From: Agapanthus africanus
Taxonomy: Eukaryota; Streptophyta; Magnoliopsida; Asparagales; Amaryllidaceae
Length of the DNA: 64,000 nt
Assembly (NCBI GenBank): GCA_030015575.1
Contig: CM057339.1
Location: 696,334,761-696,398,760, forward strand
Reading direction: 5' to 3'
Position 1 is the first letter of the stretch. Each line of letters opens with the position of its first letter. Positions 21,483 through 31,506 of this stretch are shown here, piece after piece. The notes beneath the pieces were generated by a model that worked only from the letters and a program-made list of their open reading frames with translations, was not told the DNA's origin and searched no databases. Position numbers and translations under genes: made by a program.

Positions 21483-23142
21483 TGTTGGAGATAGTGCCCT
21501 CAGAGTCAATTATTGGGTCACAGGTACGTGATTGCCATGATTGAGGGAGGACCTATCCCGGGAGGACAGTCTTACTCAAGATGATAGTACGCTATCTGGT
21601 TTACCTTTATCATCGTGTACTGCTTTAGGTGACCTGACAGGTCGCTATTACACGTTGATAGAGCCCCTAGGATTCTTGCTTGACTGCCAGCAGTATGAGG
21701 GCGATCATATAAGTGAGAGCTGGAGTCTATAAGCACATCCTTAAAAGGTCCCTAGTCGTGGGAGTTTCGAGACAGGGCATCGATTCTCCAGAGTAGACTA
21801 GTGATACAGTCGAGACCCCAACGAGGGGCGGTGGCCAGTCTCACAAGCCACTGGTGTCAGTTGGTTCACCTAAGATGTATACAGGTGCTCATTGGGTTAT
21901 GAGTACACCGGACAGGACTCGCCGGGAACATTCTAGTTGGTCTTATACCTGACGTCAGATAGCAGTTCCCAGGTGACATGTGTAAAGGTTAGTTCATCGA
22001 CCTGGGGATCGTCATTTTTCTCGTGTGAGTTCCCACTGTGCTTTGATTACTACCCTACCACGGCTCAAAGGAGTCATGCAAACATGTTTTAGTTGGGTAC
22101 AGTCCCGAGCCACATGGAGGCAGTGAGCGGATCTTCAGGGGTTCGTCTCTCCCGGTATTGGGGGTGAGGTCGCGCTGTGTCTAGGAGAGCCATTACACGA
22201 AGTCCTTGGCCAAGGCAGGAGATTTACTGGTAGGTATTCCAGTAGTATCTCAAGGTGTTCTGGGCTACACTCCGACACGACTTGTACCGCTTTTGGGGGT
22301 CTGACTTTTACCAATCCCTTAGGCCCGACATGCGATGCTCATAGACGAACGGACCGGACTGTACAGATATTGTCACTGACAGGCTCAGTAGGGTGTCAGG
22401 ATGAGTTCGCTTATCGACGTCCCTTTTGGTCAATAGCTGGTGGCCCGTCACGTATTGGATTATACCTCTGATGTGCTAGTGGTTAAATCCACAGCCATAG
22501 TATTGACGAGTCTTTAGAGTCCACCACACTTTCAGTTACTCAAGCTTTCGGGCGAAACGCTGTAGAAGCCGTATGGAGATATGGCAGGGTCCGATCAGAT
22601 ACGTGCGGTATTGCACGGATCAGGATCGGACGGTTTGTACTAGAGGCCGTATGGTTATATGGCAGCGTTCGATCAGATACGTGCGGTATTGCACGGATCA
22701 GGATCGGACGGATATTACTAGCCGGCTTTGGTTTAAGCCGGATCCTAGTATAGTACAGTGTAGATTTTGTCTCTTTGCATTTGTATCCGGTCGGGATACA
22801 GATGCGGGTGTGTATGCACAGTATCGGGGTTTTCCTGTAATTTATTACGGGACCAGTTTTCTGAGGTTGCCAGTTTGCATTTCGTTCCGGCCGGTTTTCC
22901 TTTGTTCTTTCCCGGCCGGACTTTTCCGATGGAGGGTGTTATTTGCAAGTTTGCAAATAACATTAGTGGAAGGGGTTTCTTGCTTTTGTGGTATTATGAT
23001 AAGTTAAGCATCTTTGCTTTTCATGCATTAATGAGATTTGATTAGATTTGAAATGGATTTGACTTTGTCATCATCACACTTGCTTTTGATATGGTCACCA
23101 TTTTTCTTCCCTACACTCACCTCCCTTGTATCTTTTTCTTCC
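21483..23142 (+). repeat. 5' LTR of B, left part
   Basis: It begins TGTTGGAGATAGTGCCCTCA. Near 22570-22745 it holds two copies of a ~75 bp block with nested stems (GTCCGATC .. GATCGGAC around CGTGC .. GCACG) and the palindrome CCGGCTT-TGGTTT-AAGCCGG (22722-22741). It is interrupted after CTTCC at 23138-23142 by A2 and resumes at 33734. Confidence 0.9.
22570..22745 (+). repeat. Twin cruciform-like repeats in the B 5' LTR
   Basis: Copy 1 has outer stem 22589-22596 with 22624-22631 and inner stem 22602-22606 with 22613-22617. Copy 2 has GTTCGATC at 22667-22674 pairing with GATCGGAC at 22702-22709. A third hairpin, CCGGCTT/AAGCCGG, follows. The same set is in the 3' LTR at about 41089-41260. Confidence 0.7.
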
Positions 23143-25364
23143 TGAAAGGTTCCTTGGCACTCTGGTAAGGTCTCACAAGGCATCGAACATGCCAATTTAA
23201 AAATTTTGGTGCCGAGAAACCCTAGACTACGGATCTTAGACTAGATGTTTAGGCGAAATGAAAACTTAGTTAACACTTTAACTAGAAGTGAGAAGCTACA
23301 ACCTTTGTAGATCCGGATTTCCACCTCCTTAGCTCCACGTGGTCATGCCCTCGCTGTCCATCATGAATCCTCGACTCATTCGTCGGCTTCATTGGAAGAA
23401 CGTGCGGAATAGGTCGTCGGCTTCGTGTCAAAGACGATCTACGTCGAGGTTGCACTAGTTCAAGCTCCGACTTCATAAAGTTGTGAAACTTGTGAAGAGA
23501 ACACCCAAAACAACTTGGCAAGAGGTAGAGGGTGAAGAAATAGGAGATGGGTTCACTTTAGATTTGGAATTCTCTCACTAGAACTCAAGTTGCCATTGAT
23601 GGCATCTAAGTTTTTCTTTTGAAGATGAAGAAGAAGAAGAGCTAGAGTTATGATAAGTTTTTTAAAATGAAAAGAAAAATCTATACTTATCATAATTCTA
23701 ACTAAGGTTAAGTGTAGAGAATCAACCATGGTTATTTGGAGAGTTAGGGTTAAGCTAGTGGACAAGAATGGTTGCATAAAGTCAAGGCTTCATGAAGCTT
23801 CAACATAAAACAAGAAATGCCACCATTCTCCACTTAAGCTTTATCCAAATAAATGAATAAACAATTAAATGAATAAATGCATAATTAAAACCCTAATCTC
23901 AAGTTAACTATGGTTTAATTCCATACACTTAACCATATGATCAAGTATCATCAAACATGATACTTATATGTGCACAAAAGTATATCACATATACAATGTG
24001 TAAATCAAGTGAGAAAAATCCGTTTAAAGTGAACCAATACTAGTTGATGCAAAGTAATATATCAAATATATATTTATACATTAAATCATTAAATCAACAC
24101 TTGATTCAATGATCCGGTCATGTCGCACATAACCGACTAGTATTCAATGCATCGATTTATCGAATCAATGATTCGATAACTAGGTCATATCTCATACAAC
24201 CAATCGAAACATTAATCGCGAGAATCAAATACGGTATCACATACACGCATTATTCTCGGTCCCGCACATATCTCATATGCACTCCTATTTCGTTTCGCTT
24301 GAGCTAGGAAACCTCTGTGTAGGATTCTAAAGACTCGTCAATACGCCGGTAGCAGATGATGATCATATCAAGCACCCACAAGCCGCAAGCGGTCTGCTAA
24401 ATGTAACGGCCACCCGGGTATTGAGCGATCAGAAGATCGACGAGCTAGCCCGCTCACACTCCTGCGAATCCGACCAGTAACACTTGCCGTACAGTCCGGT
24501 CTCTTCGTCTGATATGTCGCATATCAAGTCTAGGGGTGGTAAACGTCAGACCCCAATAACCCGATAAGTCGTGCCGATGTGAGGCTCATAACGGGTCGAG
24601 AAACTACTGGTAACACTTACCAGCAAATCTCTGATCAGCCCTGGCCAGGGACTTCCCTGTTACGGCCAATCGAGCACAGCGCAACATCAACCCCCAATAC
24701 CGGGAGAGACGAAACCCCTCCTATCGCTCATTACCTCCATGTGACTCGGGACTGTACCCAAAGACCACCGATTTGCACGCCCTCATGGACGTGGTAAGGT
24801 GGAGATCAAAGCACAGTGGGAATCACACAAGACTCTATGACGATTTCGGGTCTACAGACTAACCTGTACAAGTGTCACCTGAGAACTGCCATCTGACGTG
24901 AGGTATAATACCATCTGGGAGTTCTCGGCGAGTCCGTCCAGTGTACCCAGTCTCCACTGAGCACCCGTATACCATCTCTGATGTCAAACACCAATGGATA
25001 TGGGATCATCCATCGCCCATCACATTGGTCGAGAAGCGTACACGCTAGTCTACTCTGGTATATCGATGCCCCGTCTCGATACACCCACGACTAGGGACCT
25101 TGAAGGATGTACTTATGGACTACCATGTCCTCACTAGTATGATCTGCATCATAGTCCAGGTAGTCAAGTACACATCCTAAGGGCTTTACCAACATGTAAC
25201 TATAAGACAGTATAAAGAGACTAGTGTACATGTTAAGATAAAGAGTAACCAGATAGCATACTATCATATCGAGCAAGAAAGTCATCTCTATATATGTCCA
25301 AGCATCCAATATAATATACATCATCTGTACAATACTGGCCTCTAGGGCATACATACAACTAACA
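23143..25364 (-). repeat. 3' LTR of A2
   Basis: On the plus strand it starts TGAAAGGTTCCTTGGCACTC and ends CATACATACAACTAACA. It carries the LTR block GACGAGTCTTTAGAGTCC in reverse near 24323-24340, with one base changed. Confidence 0.93.
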
Positions 25365-25378
25365 ATCTCCCACTTGCA
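25365..25378 (-). promoter_or_regulatory. Polypurine tract of A2
   Basis: In sense this reads TGCAAGTGGGAGAT directly before the 3' LTR, identical to A1. Confidence 0.85.
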
Positions 25379-28300
25379 CTAGGGCCAGCTGCTGTAGTAT
25401 CGCATACTGAGCATCCCGAAGAGTCTCTCAAACTGTATCTGGGGAATGGCCTTCGTGAGTGGATCCGCCGTGTTGTTCTTCGTGTCAACTCTCCTGACCT
25501 CGATCTCCCGGCGATCAACTATCTCCCGGATCAGGTGATACCGCCTCAGAATATGCCTGGATCGCTGATGGGACCTGGGTTCCTTGGCCAAAGCCACTGC
25601 TCCATTGTTATCGCAATACAAAGGTATTGGATGCTCAATGGATGGAACCACTCCAAGTTCAGTAATGAACTTCTTGATCCAGACAGCCACTTTGGAAGCA
25701 TCGTTGGCAGCGATGTATTCAGCCTCCATCGTCGAGTCTGCCACGGTTTCCTGCTTGGAACTCTTCCAGCTAACCGCCCCTCCGTAAAGGGTAAAGACAA
25801 AGCCCGACTGCGACTTAGAGTCGTCCTTATCACTCTGGAAGCTCGAATCGGTAAAGGACTCCACTTGGAGTTCTCCGTTACCATACACCAAGAACATATC
25901 TCTAGTCCTTCGCAAGTACTTGAGAATGCTCTTCACAGCTGTCCAGTGACTCTCTCCAGGATCAGCTTGATACCTGCTCACTATACTTAGTGAGTATGCT
26001 ACATCGGATCTGGTACATAGCATCGCATACATGATAGAGCCTACTGCCGAAGCATAGGGTATCCCTTGCATGCGAGCTCTCTCCAAATCAGTCTTGGGAG
26101 ACATCTCTTTGGAGAGAGTGACTCCAGAGATCGTGGGTAAGTTCCCACGCTTGGACTCTTCCATACTAAACCTCTTTAGTATGGTGTCAATGTACCTGGA
26201 TTGGGACAATCCCAAAATCCGTTTGGATCTATCTTTATAGATCCTTATTCCCAATATGCAGGAGGCATCACCAAGATCTTTCATTGAGAATCTTTGTGAT
26301 AAGGAGAGCTTGACCGATTGCAGCATAGGAATATCATTTCCTATCAAGAGTATGTCGTCCACGTACAATACGAGGAAGACAATTTTACTCTCTGCTACCT
26401 TCCTGTAGATACAAGGTTCATCTGGATTTTTGACGAAATCAAACTCTTTGATAACGACGTCAAAGCAGATGTTCCAACTCCGCGATGCTTGCTTTAATCC
26501 ATAAATGGATTTAAGCAGCTTGCACACCTTCCCGCTGCTCCCACTGTCTACGAAGCCCTTTGGCTGAGTCATGTACACGCACTCTTCTAAATCACCGTTT
26601 AGAAAGGCGGTCTTAACATCCATTTGCCAGATTTCGTAATCATGATATGCAGCGATGGCAAGCATGATCCGGATGGATTTAAGCATAGCCACTGGAGAAA
26701 AGGTCTCGTCATAGTCCACACCTGGTCTTTGACGAAAACCCTTTGCTACAAGCCTAGCTTTGAAAGTCTCCACTTTCCCATCTACACCAAGTTTCTTCTT
26801 GAAGATCCACTTGCTCCCAATGGGTTTTACCCCTTCAGGAGCAACTTCCAAAGTCCATACTTTGTTGGTGTACATGGAATCCATCTCAGACCGCATAGCA
26901 TCCAGCCATTTCACTGAGTCCCCACTCGTGATGGCCTGCTCGAAGCTAGTTGGGTCATCATCCTCCATGATGCAATCCTCGCTCCCTCCATCCATGAGAA
27001 AACCGTAGTATCTCTCAGGTTGGCGAGGAACCCTACTAGATCGGCGGAGTGGCTGGGGTTCATCGGGAACTACGGAATCCTCTGGTTCAACCAAATCTTC
27101 TATTGTAGTCTGTGTCGCTGGAACCTCTTCCAGTTCTACCTCAATGCCACTTATCTGTTTCATAAGAAAACTTTTTTCTAAGAAAGTGGCATGTCGAGAA
27201 ACAAACACCTTTTGTTCCTCGGGGTGGTAGAAGATATACCCTTGTGAATTTTTGGGATATCCTACAAACTTACATAAGACAGATCTTGCCTCGAGTTTGT
27301 CCGGATTTTGTCTTTTGACATAGGCTGGACAACCCCATATCTTAATATAATTAAGATGTGGTCTCTTCCCTTTCCATATCTCATATGGAGTGGTAGGCAC
27401 TGATTTGGTAGGAACTCTATTCAATAGGTCCATGGCTGTCTCAAGCGCATATCCCCAGAAGGAAATAGGTAACTCAGCTGTACTCATCATAGAGCGCACC
27501 ATATCTAATAGGGTGCGGTTCCTCCGTTCTGATACACCGTTGTGATGTGGTGTATATGGAGGAGTCAGCTGAGAGAGAATCCCATTCTCTTTTAGGAAGT
27601 CCAGGAATTCATTGCTTAAGTATTCTCCTCCTCGATCAGATCGTAGGATTTTAATACTTTTTCCGGTTTGGTTCTCAACTTCTTGTTTATATTCCCTAAA
27701 TTTCTCAAAAGCTTCTGATTTGTGTTTCATCAGGAACACATACCCGAACCTAGAGAGATCGTCAGTGAATGTAATGAAGTACGAAGAACCATCCCTGGCA
27801 TGTGTAGACATGGGACCGCATACATCACTATGTATATGTCCCAAGAGTTCAGTAACTCTTTCTCCGTGTCCCGTAAACGGAGTCTTGGTCATCTTGCCTT
27901 TAAGACATGACTGGCAAGTGTCATAAGATGAAAATTCAAACGGATTTAAATATCCATCTTTATGCAACTTAGCTAGTCGTGTCGCATTGATGTGACCCAG
28001 TCTACAATGCCACAAGAAGGATTCGTTGAGTTCAGAACTCTTCCTCTTGTGTGTGTTTGTTATGCTCAGAACTGTTGATTGATTTAGAACATAAATGCCA
28101 TTGCATAACGTGCCTGATCCAACCAACTTTTGGTTACGGAAAATGTTCATAACATTGTCCTGTAATACAAAATTATATCCCTCTTTACTTAATAAAGAAA
28201 CCGATATAATGTTGCATATCAGGTTCGGCATGTAATAGCATTCGTTCAGAACCAATGTATTACCAGTTGGTAATACAAGGTGATATTCCCCGACAGTCTT

Positions 28301-28684
28301 AGCTGCAACAATTGCACCATTTCCAACTCTAATGTCTTTATCACCTTCTCCAAGTTCTCTACCTTTCCTAAGCCCATGTAACTGATTACATATATGGGAT
28401 CCTGACCCGGTATCTAATACCCAGGACGTAGAGCAAATAGAGAAACAGTTCTCAGTAACGAACACACCCGAAGAAAATGCATCAACATGTACTTTCTTCA
28501 TTCGGGCGGCATGGGAATCCTGGTATTCCCCTATATCCTGTTCATTCCTATAACTCTTATAAGAAAGAACGGAACCAGCGTTCCCCAGCACAGTATAACA
28601 TGCGGGTTCGGTCAATACATCCATATTATTATCTTGATTAATGCATGAACTGGTCGCTACCTGGAGAGAGAGAGAAGAAAACAC
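25379..28684 (-). CDS. A2 Pol polyprotein: protease, integrase, reverse transcriptase, RNase H
   Basis: The 1101-codon frame is intact and strongly similar to A1 Pol over its full length, with many scattered substitutions. Visible motifs are VLDTGSGSHIC (protease, near residue 90), LWHCRLGHINATRL with CQSC (integrase zinc region), HSDVCGP, SDRGGEYL and GVSERRNRT (integrase D, D and E), LVLYVDDILLIGND (RT), FTDSSFQSDKDDS, MEAEYIAAND and YCDNNGAV (RNase H). All catalytic residues are present. As in A1 there is no gag, and the first codons are read from a polypyrimidine tract (frame opens with GTG; VATSSC begins at 28660). The first ATG is in NNMDVLTEP. Codons that differ from A1 mostly preserve the protein, which suggests both descend from functional copies. 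Confidence 0.93.
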   Translation of the reverse strand: MFSSLSLQVATSSCINQDNNMDVLTEPACYTVLGNAGSVLSYKSYRNEQDIGEYQDSHAARMKKVHVDAFSSGVFVTENCFSICSTSWVLDTGSGSHICNQLHGLRKGRELGEGDKDIRVGNGAIVAAKTVGEYHLVLPTGNTLVLNECYYMPNLICNIISVSLLSKEGYNFVLQDNVMNIFRNQKLVGSGTLCNGIYVLNQSTVLSITNTHKRKSSELNESFLWHCRLGHINATRLAKLHKDGYLNPFEFSSYDTCQSCLKGKMTKTPFTGHGERVTELLGHIHSDVCGPMSTHARDGSSYFITFTDDLSRFGYVFLMKHKSEAFEKFREYKQEVENQTGKSIKILRSDRGGEYLSNEFLDFLKENGILSQLTPPYTPHHNGVSERRNRTLLDMVRSMMSTAELPISFWGYALETAMDLLNRVPTKSVPTTPYEIWKGKRPHLNYIKIWGCPAYVKRQNPDKLEARSVLCKFVGYPKNSQGYIFYHPEEQKVFVSRHATFLEKSFLMKQISGIEVELEEVPATQTTIEDLVEPEDSVVPDEPQPLRRSSRVPRQPERYYGFLMDGGSEDCIMEDDDPTSFEQAITSGDSVKWLDAMRSEMDSMYTNKVWTLEVAPEGVKPIGSKWIFKKKLGVDGKVETFKARLVAKGFRQRPGVDYDETFSPVAMLKSIRIMLAIAAYHDYEIWQMDVKTAFLNGDLEECVYMTQPKGFVDSGSSGKVCKLLKSIYGLKQASRSWNICFDVVIKEFDFVKNPDEPCIYRKVAESKIVFLVLYVDDILLIGNDIPMLQSVKLSLSQRFSMKDLGDASCILGIRIYKDRSKRILGLSQSRYIDTILKRFSMEESKRGNLPTISGVTLSKEMSPKTDLERARMQGIPYASAVGSIMYAMLCTRSDVAYSLSIVSRYQADPGESHWTAVKSILKYLRRTRDMFLVYGNGELQVESFTDSSFQSDKDDSKSQSGFVFTLYGGAVSWKSSKQETVADSTMEAEYIAANDASKVAVWIKKFITELGVVPSIEHPIPLYCDNNGAVALAKEPRSHQRSRHILRRYHLIREIVDRREIEVRRVDTKNNTADPLTKAIPQIQFERLFGMLSMRYYSSWP

Positions 28685-29089
28685 TTTAGCGTATGCTCGT
28701 GCAAGATCAGATTGGTTATTATCTTATCTAATCAGGATGGCTCCCACTGCTTTTTATCAAATCTTCCTCCAAACCCTAAAAGGAAAGACTAGCCGGGATT
28801 AATTACACACTACAAGTTCGCTAATCTTTCAGCCAGGCCAGTGTCGGTACTTTGAGGGAGGTCCCCCGTGCTTTCGCACGAACCTAATTAATGTAAACCT
28901 CGTTTTCCCAGAGGCGTAACCCCGTTGACACCTTTCTAGACACCTACTTGATCAGCTAATTGCAATGTGTAAAACTCTCCCAGGAGTAACTCTTACTCGC
29001 AGTGGGTATCGGGATCCAACTATCTCATAGAAGGTATGCAATCTCATTGCAAATTTCAACACTTTAAATTCCCGATAATCTTTTTCCCC

Positions 29090-29310
29090 TAGCGTGCTAG
29101 GACCTTGACGCATGCCAAACAACCCATAGTCCGCTAGTCAAGTTCAACCCGTCATTTCCTGATTGAATTAAACCCACCCGCACGACCCTTGACGCATGCC
29201 AAACAACGCCGTGCGAATACCCTAATCCAATCTGCATCATATGCATAAGCAGATAAATACTAGTTAGCTACCGTACACTACGCCTTGACGCATGCCAAAC
29301 AACCGCAGCA
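29090..29310 (-). repeat. Hairpin triad of A2, loop ATGC
   Basis: Three copies (29105-29118, 29189-29202, 29285-29298) read in sense TTGGC-ATGC-GTCAA. The middle one has outer arms CGCACG (29179-29184) and CGTGCG (29210-29215). The A1 equivalent is CGTACG with CGTACG, a T-A pair replaced by C-G. Confidence 0.75.
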
Positions 29311-29439
29311 CGAATACTAAATAGTACTTATCTGAAATGACGGAGGGCTACGACAGGTTTTTCTGAAAACCTATTGCGTAATGAACTTGATATCGTTGTA
29401 GAATCAAATGGAGTTTTGAAATAGGAGTGATTTTGAGGC

Positions 29440-29690
29440 TTTTCTAGTTTTGCTAAAGGAGTCACTCCCGGTGAAGGGATCTCGGTCCTTTCCTCGTCGA
29501 ATGAGGTGCAGGATATATCACATATATCGCAGTGCAAAGCAAAAACTCAAAAGCAATCAAGAGCAAACCGAGTGTGTAGCATCTGCCAGTTATTGCTAAA
29601 GGAGTCACTCCCGGTGAAGGGATCTCGGTCCTTTCCTCATCGAATAAGGTGCGGGATATATCGTATATATCACTTTGCAAAGCAAAAACT
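29440..29690 (-). repeat. Twin leader hairpins of A2
   Basis: Stems AAAGGA/TCCTTT at 29455-29460 with 29486-29491 and at 29598-29603 with 29629-29634, each next to an AT palindrome, as in A1. Confidence 0.7.
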
Positions 29691-30749
29691 GTAGCTACCT
29701 GTTTTATTTTAAAATTTGATTCTACAACATCTTAGGTTTCTTTTCTTTCATTAATCACATTAATGAAGTCCTATCATTTAAATACCTAAACATCACAGAT
29801 AGATATGACGTACACTTATGCCATCCGCATTCGCCTCGATGTCCCCTCGTGCACCGTTAGGTTAGGTAACTAACGACAGAGCAGGGCAGGGCTAGCGCGG
29901 GTGTAAAACATAAGTAACGTCTATATAATATATCATATATACTATATATTATATCTATCACAGAAACACATCACAGATATCGCAGCAGAATAAACATATG
30001 AAATATTGGATATACTAGGACGTCCGTGTTTTCAATACGAGCCAGTATAAAACACGGATTCCACGGTCGTGATGAATAGCAAATCCCACACCCCTAGACC
30101 CCTACGAGAGCGGCAAGCAACCCTGCCAATTCTAGGGTTAGGAGACCCGGACTCGACTCCTCGAGTTGGTCTCCCACTGGACCCCAGAACCTGGTTACTT
30201 GTGCTCCCCTCCTTGGGTCTATCCTAATGCGGAAAAGTAAATAATATACAAAGGGTGACATCTTCCGCTACCTGGAAGTGCCCTAAATAAAAGAATATTA
30301 CATACAAGTTTTTACGAATGAAAATGAAAAACACTCATCTCACATAAAAACCCCCGGCTATTCGAATACGACGATCCAATATAACATATCCAGCAACACA
30401 TAACATCACATGTCATCAACGTAAGTAAGTATGCATACCCCAATTGTCGTTGACGTATAGCAACGAAACCGGCGATATGAACATACTACACTTACGGTCA
30501 CAGAAAAGAAAGTGTAAAACTACAACAATTGGAATCCGCAACTTCTTTAGACATCACATGCCTAATCAAATGAAATACTTAGACATCACATGCCTAACAG
30601 ATATAAATCCCGCATTTTAGTCTCATTATCGAAAACTCTTTTCAATATCATATGGGACTAAACTGCTAAATTTATAACATTCATTCAGTTATCTCATAAC
30701 TGTTTGTGAATTCCAATTATTGTATCACATTCCAGATAAACAGAAAATG

Positions 30750-30986
30750 TTAAACTTTCCGATCGAACAGTCGAATACCCAAGTTTTCCCGATACAGTCC
30801 AACACATGAAATGAGTCTAGCAACATTCAGTTCGTGCCTCAGTACCAACGGTCCAGCCGTAGAAGGGTCAAGCCAACGCCTCACATGTGGCATGCCGTAC
30901 TGCCCCAAACCTGAAGGTTCAAAGGGCAGTTCAAGACGGTCACATAATCGAGTTAAGGTTTGTTGTCTTCTAGAGGGTCCATTGCG
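30750..30986 (-). CDS. Unknown open frame in the A2 leader (78 codons, no start ATG)
   Basis: This is the counterpart of A1 15624-15860, with the same length and bounding stops and several amino-acid changes. No domain is recognised and it is possibly not coding. Confidence 0.2.
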   Translation of the reverse strand, partial: RNGPSRRQQTLTRLCDRLELPFEPSGLGQYGMPHVRRWLDPSTAGPLVLRHELNVARLISCVGLYRENLGIRLFDRKV

Positions 30987-31273
30987 TTACTTGCACTACA
31001 TAGAACGTCGTTAAACTACGAAAAAATCCAACACATGGAAATTTCCCGACAGGGGAAAAATTGGGTATTTATATCCGGTCGAACTTTTTAACATATTGTA
31101 AAATATCCGGAAAGCCACATAGACGAAACTTGATAATCCGATCGAACCGACGACCTCCTAATACACCCCAGAAAATTCAACTCTTGAATAAATTTTAAAA
31201 ATTCCCAAAAAACTCAGAAGAATTTATCAGGAATTACTGTGCAGAAATATAGGGCTGACGTCACCAGAGAGCC

Positions 31274-31292
31274 GCAGAAGCTAGGCTTCTGC
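31274..31292 (-). other. Stem-loop in the A2 leader after the primer site
   Basis: GCAGAAGC-TAG-GCTTCTGC is a perfect 8 bp stem, next to GCCGCGGTTCCGCCGC. It lies about 200 bp from the primer site, where A1, B, C and E carry their GC-rich stem-loops. Confidence 0.65.
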
Positions 31293-31493
31293 CGCGGTTC
31301 CGCCGCACTAATTAATGTTCACCAGAAACATTTTGCACCGTAATTCTTATTTTTCTATGCTGAATTTTTTAGCAATTTTTAATTCACAAAAATCCAGATA
31401 TTTCAAAAACGTCCAGAGAGCATTCTCGGGTGTAGGTTTCGGGTTCGTTCGGGTTTTAAATTCCGTTTGGACTTCGCCTAAGGCTCTAGCTAG

Positions 31494-31505
31494 GCTCTGA
31501 TACCA
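31494..31505 (-). promoter_or_regulatory. Primer-binding site of A2, initiator Met tRNA
   Basis: The plus strand reads GCTCTGATACCA, in sense TGGTATCAGAGC, one base inside the 5' LTR border. Confidence 0.93.
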
Positions 31506-31506
31506 G

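Larger units (their letters stand above)
28685..31493 (-). other. A2 leader, structured, no gag recognised
   Basis: It mirrors the A1 leader. Reading in sense from the primer site it has a GC-rich hairpin (31274-31292), an open 78-codon stretch (30986-30750), twin hairpins and the hairpin triad, then the acceptor-like CTCTCTCTCTCCAG ending at 28661. No gag or zinc knuckle was found in any frame. Confidence 0.7.

Noticed and set aside
22573-23007. 144-codon frame in the B LTR, also at 41092-41526
   Set aside because: It runs through the twin cruciform repeats, has overlapping frames on both strands, and is shared only because the two LTRs are copies of each other.
25546-25884. Antisense frames opposite A1 and A2 pol (for example 19689-19982, 25546-25884, 26624-26917)
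   Set aside because: They lie fully within the real pol frames and follow their codon pattern in reverse.
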